From NCBI RefSeq assembly GCF_001279525.1, contig NZ_LGDY01000069.1:62001-126000 (forward strand): a DNA stretch of 64,000 nucleotides. The letters are read 5' to 3'. Source of the stretch: Nocardia sp. NRRL S-836 (GTDB lineage: Bacteria > Actinomycetota > Actinomycetes > Mycobacteriales > Pseudonocardiaceae). The translations under genes were made by a program, and so were the position numbers. Under the pieces are notes generated by a model. It was not told the origin of the DNA, searched no databases, and saw only the letters and a list, made by a program, of their open reading frames with translations. Shown here one piece after another: positions 59,436 to 64,000 of the stretch (position 1 is the stretch's first letter; every line of letters begins with the position of its first letter).

Positions 59436-62400
59436 TCACCAGCCGTGATGGGCGAAGGCGGCCCACTTCACCGGGTCGGTCAGCGACCGGTCGCCGGCAC
59501 GTCCGCGCAGCAGGGTGTCGACGCCCTCCGGCGCCTTCCGGTCGTGGTCGAGAGCCCAGAGCTGAGCCGCCCTGAGCGCGTCGCGCGGTCGCATGCCCCG
59601 CCGGTGGAGGAAGTCGTAGAAGACGCACATCAGCAGCGCGGACTCGATGTCGTCCACCCTCCACTTCGTGCCGACGACTCCGGCCGCGCCGATCGCCACG
59701 TAGGCGGCGGCCAGGGTGAGCGCCTCGTCGTGCAGTCCCGCGGTCAGGTCGCTCTCGCAGGCCGCCAGCACCACCAGCCCACCGGCCGTGTCGGCGGCGC
59801 GGCCGGCGGCGTGCCGCAGCATGCGGTCGACCGACAGCTCCGCGCGTGCCAGCACCAGTGCGGACTGGGCGGGCGTGGCGCCGGCGCGGGCGTGACAGCC
59901 CAGGTGCAACAGCGAGACACCGCTGTCCCAGGCCGCCAGCACCTCGTCCGGGGTGCCCGTGCCGCTCACCGGAACGCCCGGCCCCGGCTGGCCGTAGTAG
60001 CGGCCGGCGGGATGCAGGCGGTGGAGGAACTGGGCCTCGTACTGGCCCGCCACCAGCGTGCCGTCCGGGTTGCTCACGACCACGGGTGCCGAGTCGACCG
60101 GCAGGTGGCGTCGCTGGGCCAGGTCGCACAACTGCTTCGCCGAGGTGGCATAGGTGAAACCCGCCTCCTGTATCGCGACCCGGTCGGTTCCCGCGGCCGC
60201 GTGCCACGGGACGACGCCGAGCACACCCGTCGGCACCAGGACGAGCCACGGCTGCGCACGCCCGATCGCCCGCAGCAACGGTTCGACGACCGCTCGCCAC
60301 GCCCACGCGCACAACGAGGGCAGCGCTCGCCGGCGTTCCTGGTCGTCCATTGCGGAGTAGCGCCCCACCTCGCTTTCCCCGTCCACGACGAGAAGGGGCA
60401 GCAGCACCTCCCGCACGACGCCTTCCGACGTCGTCACGAACGCACGGCCGTCGTGTTTCTCCTGTCCCGGAACGAGGTGCACGAGCGCGTCGGCGTCCAA
60501 TGCGCGCAACGCCTTCGCGATGTCCGCCACCGGCGGCGGCCTGAGCAGGTCGAACTCACCGCCGAGGGCGGACAGCACCCGTCTGCGCAGGTCGCTCGGC
60601 TCGAACTCGACCGGCGAGGCCACCACCGGCCGCGGCTGTGGCCGGCGCAGCTCCTCCGCGAGATCGTCGTGGCCGAGTGCGCGCAACCGGGCCCCGATGC
60701 CGGAGAACGTGGTCGTGCTGTGCAGCACCAGGCCGCGGCCCCATTCGACCACCTCGACGGCACGCTCCAGCTCACCCGAGACGGCACAGCGCAGCGCCAC
60801 CCGCTGACCTCGCGCTGCCGCGTCCGCCGCCCGTTCCACGGCGTGCTCGCTGTCGCTCTGCAGCAGCACGTCGCCAGCCCGCCGCTGCAACGAGTCGAAC
60901 CCGATGGAGATCGCGTTGTCCCCGTAGCCCAGGGAGGCGAGCTTCCAGCAGCTGTCCGCGAACGAGTCCAGCAGCCCGGTGACGTCCCTGCTCCCGAGCG
61001 AGAACAACTCCACCTGCTCGTAGCGGCGCAGCGCCTCGTCGAGATCCGCGCTGGTCCTGGTGATCAGGTGGCGGCCGTGCCACATCACCGCCATGCCGAG
61101 CACGGCGCCGGAGCGGTAGACGGCGCGAACCTCCGGGTCGTCCCTGATCTCCTCGAGCTGGGCGACACCCTCGTCGAACAACACCCAGTCGCGCCGGAGC
61201 ACCGCGACCCCCATCTTGCCCTGCACGGCGGACAGGGCCAGTGGAGCGAACATCGCCGAACTGCGGTCGATGCCGTCCAAGGTCTTCGAGAGCTGCCCCA
61301 GTGCCTCGTCCAGCGCTGCCTTGTCGGCCCGCTCGGCTCCGAGGTTGAGCAGCCGTTGCGCCAGCAGCGCCCGCTCCCCGGCCAGCGTGACGGCGTCCAT
61401 CTGCGGTCCCACTCGCGCGAGCCGTTCCGCGATCGCCCGAAGGGCCGCCATGTCGTCGTCCTCGCCGGTCTCGCCCCTCACGACGCGCCACCGGTGGAGG
61501 ATGTCGTCGATCTCGGTGACGTCGGCTCCCCTGGCGAGCAGTGAGGCCCGCAGGGCCTGCAGGTGGCTGATCCCGGCCTGCTGGTCACGCAGGTCACCGG
61601 TCTCCTGGAACCGGTTCAGCAGCACGGTGGCGAACGCCTGCCAGGCGGCGTCGTGCTCCTCGGTTCCCGGCCGCACCAAGCTCATCGCCTGCCTGCAGTG
61701 TCCCGCAGCGGACTCGTACAGGTCCCCTCGTTCCTGAACGCTCTGCAGGAGCTCGGCCTGAGCCAGGACCGTGAGGAACCTGGCCCTGATCTCCGGTTCG
61801 TCGTCCTCGTCGGCCACAGCGGCCGTCAACGCGGCGACGGCATGGCTGCTCGGCGGCGCGACACCACCCACCAGGTGGGCCAGCGACAGCGTCGAGCCGT
61901 ACACGCCGAACGCCACCGACCGCAACGGATGCCCTTCACCCGCGACCGCGAAGAACTCGTCCAGCAACCTGACCGTGGCGGCCACCCGCTCGCCGTCGCT
62001 GGTCTGGTATGCCACGTCGAACGACACCAGCGCCTGCTGGAACAGCAGCACCAACGCCACGTCGTCCGACTCGTCCAGCTCCCGGCGCACCTCGTCCAGC
62101 GCGCGCATCGCCGCCAGCTGCTCGTCCTGCCCCTCGGCGACGAGCTTCCTCAGCAACGCCACGGCGCATCGCCGGCCGACACCACCCGTCTCGTGCGCCA
62201 GCAGCCATGCCAGCAGCGGCTTCGCCTGCTCCGGGCTGAAGCCCTCGGACATGCCGATCCCGGCGACGTCCCCCAGCTCCACACCGGGTCGCTCCTGGAC
62301 GACCTCGACCACCCCGGCGAGCACGATGACCAGGTTCTTCGTCCAGCCGGAGCTGGTCGGTTCGCGGGAGGCCGCCCAGACCACGCGCCCGGCCTCCGCC

Positions 62401-63536
62401 AGGTCACCCTCCCCGCGCAGTGCCTTGGTGGCGAGCGCCAGCGCACGCAGCGGCAGCAGGACCTCAGGTTCGGGCCCGTCCTCGCCTGCCGCCGCGAGGC
62501 GTTCGAGCGACCGGAGCATGCCGTCGACGTCGCTGTCCAGGTAGTGGGCTTCCAGCAGAGCGATGCCGAGCCGGCCGTGCCCCGGCGCTGCCTCGACCGC
62601 CGCGGACAGGTAGGTGATCAGCTCCGGCAGCTCGTCCCGCGCCCGCTTGGCGCGGTCGAGCAGCAGCTCACCGCGCAGCGTCGCGACCTCGGCCGGGTCC
62701 CTGTCCAGCCGCGGATCGCCTTCGATCCTGGTCAGCCAGCGCAGGGCGCCGTTGCGTTCCCTGAGGTCACCGGAGGTCAGGAATCGGGAGGCCATCATCT
62801 CGGCGAGCTCGAACGCGGCGTTCGGGTCGTTGGGCGCCACCTGCTCGTAGAGCGGGATGGCCTCCGCCTCCTCCACCGCGGCGTCCAGCACGTACGGCGT
62901 GCCGTCCATGACCGAGCGGAACGACCGCAGGCGGGCCAGTTCCAGCATGGTCTCGACGCGCAGCCCGTCGTCCATGCCGGGGAGGTCGAGACTGTTGTCG
63001 AGGTAGCGCTGTGCCTCGTCGAGCAGTTCCGGCGGCGGGTCCTCGTCGTCGGCGCGGGCCCTGCGGAACTGCTCCCGCAGCGTCATGCCCATGACGGCCT
63101 CCGCCAGGGCGCGGTCCTCCTCGTCGAGCTCCATCTCGACCAGCCGGCGGAGCTCGTGCACGGAGTCCGCGAGCAGCTCGCGGTCACCGACGTCAGTCGT
63201 GCTGTACCGCAGCTGGAGCATGTCGACGAGGTCGATGCGGAAACCGGGCACGTCGTCGAGCCGGTCGACGACGATCCGCATCGCCGTGATCGCCTCGTCC
63301 AACCGGGACGGGTCGGCCAGCGCCCTGCCCTGGCAGCGGAACCACCCGGCGCTCAGGTACTGGGCCCACACCCAGTCGAACGACGACCGCTCCGCGACCG
63401 CGAGCACCCAGTCCAGGTAGTAGCGGATGTCCTCGACCACGCCGAGGTCGACCGGAGCGGAGTCGTCCAGGCTGGACTCGAACTCGGTCAGCAGGGCTTC
63501 GGCCGCCTCCAGGCGGGCGCGGAACTCACTCTCCAT
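59436..63536 (-). CDS. large helical-repeat protein with C-terminal CHAT protease domain
   Basis: A 1366-residue protein. Residues 1-about 990 are helical repeats of TPR kind (for example RLGIALLEAHYLDSDVDGML and ALRRYEQVELFSLG). Residues about 1010-1366 are a CHAT domain of the caspase-like clan with the catalytic pair H1215 (LHLGCHARAG) and C1260 (VLAACESDL), followed by GAAGVVGTKWRVDD, the usual CHAT ending. The ATG at 63536 overlaps the stop of the membrane protein gene. CHAT-TPR proteins act as proteases switched on by partner binding in bacterial immune systems. It faces the TIR operon with only the sigma-CAP gene between. Confidence 0.92.
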   Translation of the reverse strand: MESEFRARLEAAEALLTEFESSLDDSAPVDLGVVEDIRYYLDWVLAVAERSSFDWVWAQYLSAGWFRCQGRALADPSRLDEAITAMRIVVDRLDDVPGFRIDLVDMLQLRYSTTDVGDRELLADSVHELRRLVEMELDEEDRALAEAVMGMTLREQFRRARADDEDPPPELLDEAQRYLDNSLDLPGMDDGLRVETMLELARLRSFRSVMDGTPYVLDAAVEEAEAIPLYEQVAPNDPNAAFELAEMMASRFLTSGDLRERNGALRWLTRIEGDPRLDRDPAEVATLRGELLLDRAKRARDELPELITYLSAAVEAAPGHGRLGIALLEAHYLDSDVDGMLRSLERLAAAGEDGPEPEVLLPLRALALATKALRGEGDLAEAGRVVWAASREPTSSGWTKNLVIVLAGVVEVVQERPGVELGDVAGIGMSEGFSPEQAKPLLAWLLAHETGGVGRRCAVALLRKLVAEGQDEQLAAMRALDEVRRELDESDDVALVLLFQQALVSFDVAYQTSDGERVAATVRLLDEFFAVAGEGHPLRSVAFGVYGSTLSLAHLVGGVAPPSSHAVAALTAAVADEDDEPEIRARFLTVLAQAELLQSVQERGDLYESAAGHCRQAMSLVRPGTEEHDAAWQAFATVLLNRFQETGDLRDQQAGISHLQALRASLLARGADVTEIDDILHRWRVVRGETGEDDDMAALRAIAERLARVGPQMDAVTLAGERALLAQRLLNLGAERADKAALDEALGQLSKTLDGIDRSSAMFAPLALSAVQGKMGVAVLRRDWVLFDEGVAQLEEIRDDPEVRAVYRSGAVLGMAVMWHGRHLITRTSADLDEALRRYEQVELFSLGSRDVTGLLDSFADSCWKLASLGYGDNAISIGFDSLQRRAGDVLLQSDSEHAVERAADAAARGQRVALRCAVSGELERAVEVVEWGRGLVLHSTTTFSGIGARLRALGHDDLAEELRRPQPRPVVASPVEFEPSDLRRRVLSALGGEFDLLRPPPVADIAKALRALDADALVHLVPGQEKHDGRAFVTTSEGVVREVLLPLLVVDGESEVGRYSAMDDQERRRALPSLCAWAWRAVVEPLLRAIGRAQPWLVLVPTGVLGVVPWHAAAGTDRVAIQEAGFTYATSAKQLCDLAQRRHLPVDSAPVVVSNPDGTLVAGQYEAQFLHRLHPAGRYYGQPGPGVPVSGTGTPDEVLAAWDSGVSLLHLGCHARAGATPAQSALVLARAELSVDRMLRHAAGRAADTAGGLVVLAACESDLTAGLHDEALTLAAAYVAIGAAGVVGTKWRVDDIESALLMCVFYDFLHRRGMRPRDALRAAQLWALDHDRKAPEGVDTLLRGRAGDRSLTDPVKWAAFAHHGW

Positions 63537-64000
63537 CAGGCATCGGTCAGGCGGCGCATCGTGCGCAGGCACACCACGGCGAGCGGCAGGTGCACGAGCA
63601 GGGCGGCCCAGAAGGCACCCGCACCCCACAGGCCGGCTGACCAGGTCAACGGGTCCTCCAGCACCGGGAGCCAGAAGGCCTTCGTCTGCGGCACCACCTG
63701 CGCGAAGGCGGCGGCCACGAGCACGGCGAGCATCCCGATCGTCACGACACCGGAGGTGTTCGCCCGCCACGACGTCGCCACAGCCGCGACGACGCCGAGC
63801 AGCAGCAGGTACCCGCTCAGCAGCGCGGCAGCCCGCAGGCCGAACTCCGGTGCCGGGACGGCCAGGTCCTCGGAGTGGATCGTCAGCCGCAGCACCGTCG
63901 CCGACCAGTACACGAGCCCGAGCGCGGCCCAGGCGAGGCCGAACACGGCGACGCGGCGCAGCGGGGTGAGCGGCAGCGACCTCCGGTTGTCCGGCGCCGA
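63536..64000 (-). CDS. membrane protein, N-terminus beyond window
   Basis: The frame is open to the window edge (about 154 codons visible). It has four hydrophobic helices after a basic, Pro-containing lead (RRSLPLTPLRR). A GTG at 63946 could be a start, but the upstream frame is coding-like and I treat the gene as cut. Its stop overlaps the CHAT gene's ATG, so the pair is co-translated; it may anchor or control the CHAT protein at the membrane (inference). I do not recognise the family. Confidence 0.7.
   Translation of the reverse strand, partial: SAPDNRRSLPLTPLRRVAVFGLAWAALGLVYWSATVLRLTIHSEDLAVPAPEFGLRAAALLSGYLLLLGVVAAVATSWRANTSGVVTIGMLAVLVAAAFAQVVPQTKAFWLPVLEDPLTWSAGLWGAGAFWAALLVHLPLAVVCLRTMRRLTDA

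Noticed and set aside
1..64000. tRNA, rRNA, insertion sequences, prophage or integrated element
   Set aside because: I found no cloverleaf-like or rRNA sequence, no transposase or integrase and no terminal repeats; composition is even throughout.

Overview
The window is very GC-rich DNA with many GTG starts, ATGA/GTGA stop-start overlaps and leaderless promoters. It carries actinobacterial markers: a polyprenol-phosphomannose-dependent mannosyltransferase next to lnt, MmyB-type and PucR regulators, and a PafBC-type promoter. This points to a filamentous actinomycete, most likely of the Pseudonocardiales (Lentzea/Saccharothrix/Actinosynnema-like); the genus is inference. I see no tRNA, rRNA, CRISPR array, insertion sequence or phage gene. 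No stretch above about 235 bases lacks a gene.

Layout. (1) 1-2446, minus: an FtsX-type ABC exporter (ATPase plus a permease cut by the window edge). (2) 2683-17334, plus: one tightly overlapped operon of eleven genes. It encodes two penicillin-recognising serine hydrolases, a dipeptide/oligopeptide ABC importer with a permease-ATPase fusion, an M19 dipeptidase, a protein joining an S9 peptidase to a beta-lactamase-like hydrolase, an M20 deacylase, a GNAT acyltransferase and an N-succinylamino-acid-racemase-type enolase. A PucR regulator follows (17408-19009). The last three operon genes match the known D- to L-amino-acid conversion route, so the operon looks built to import and use D-amino-acid peptides such as cell-wall fragments. 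(3) 19050-29442: mixed genes (phosphoesterase, esterase, secreted subtilase, two SDR/regulator pairs, a Cys-rich secreted protein, a mannosyltransferase-lnt pair). (4) 29468-35716: a MacB-like efflux unit divergent from a two-component system. (5) 35765-38215: small genes, including a hexosaminidase-like protein that has lost its catalytic pair.

(6) 38370-45492: SWIM zinc finger, unknown protein, vWA protein, MoxR-type AAA ATPase and a DUF5682-type protein, behind a near-perfect PafBC (DNA-damage) promoter. (7) A secreted S15 peptidase (45712-47493, minus). (8) 47704-57749: a seven-gene operon of a TIR-pseudokinase-propeller protein, a TPR-rich protein, a J-like protein without HPD, a lidless Hsp70, a pseudokinase-TPR protein, a membrane-anchored TPR lipoprotein and a 67-residue protein. 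(9) On the minus strand, an ECF sigma factor fused through a zinc finger and a membrane helix to an outside CAP domain (57780-59330), then a 1366-residue helical-repeat/CHAT protease (59436-63536) preceded by a partial membrane protein.

Regions 6, 8 and 9 together look like a cluster of NTP-dependent stress or immunity (conflict) systems. The TIR/pseudokinase/Hsp70 operon is my best candidate for an undescribed system; the D-amino-acid peptide operon is the best candidate for a new metabolic unit.
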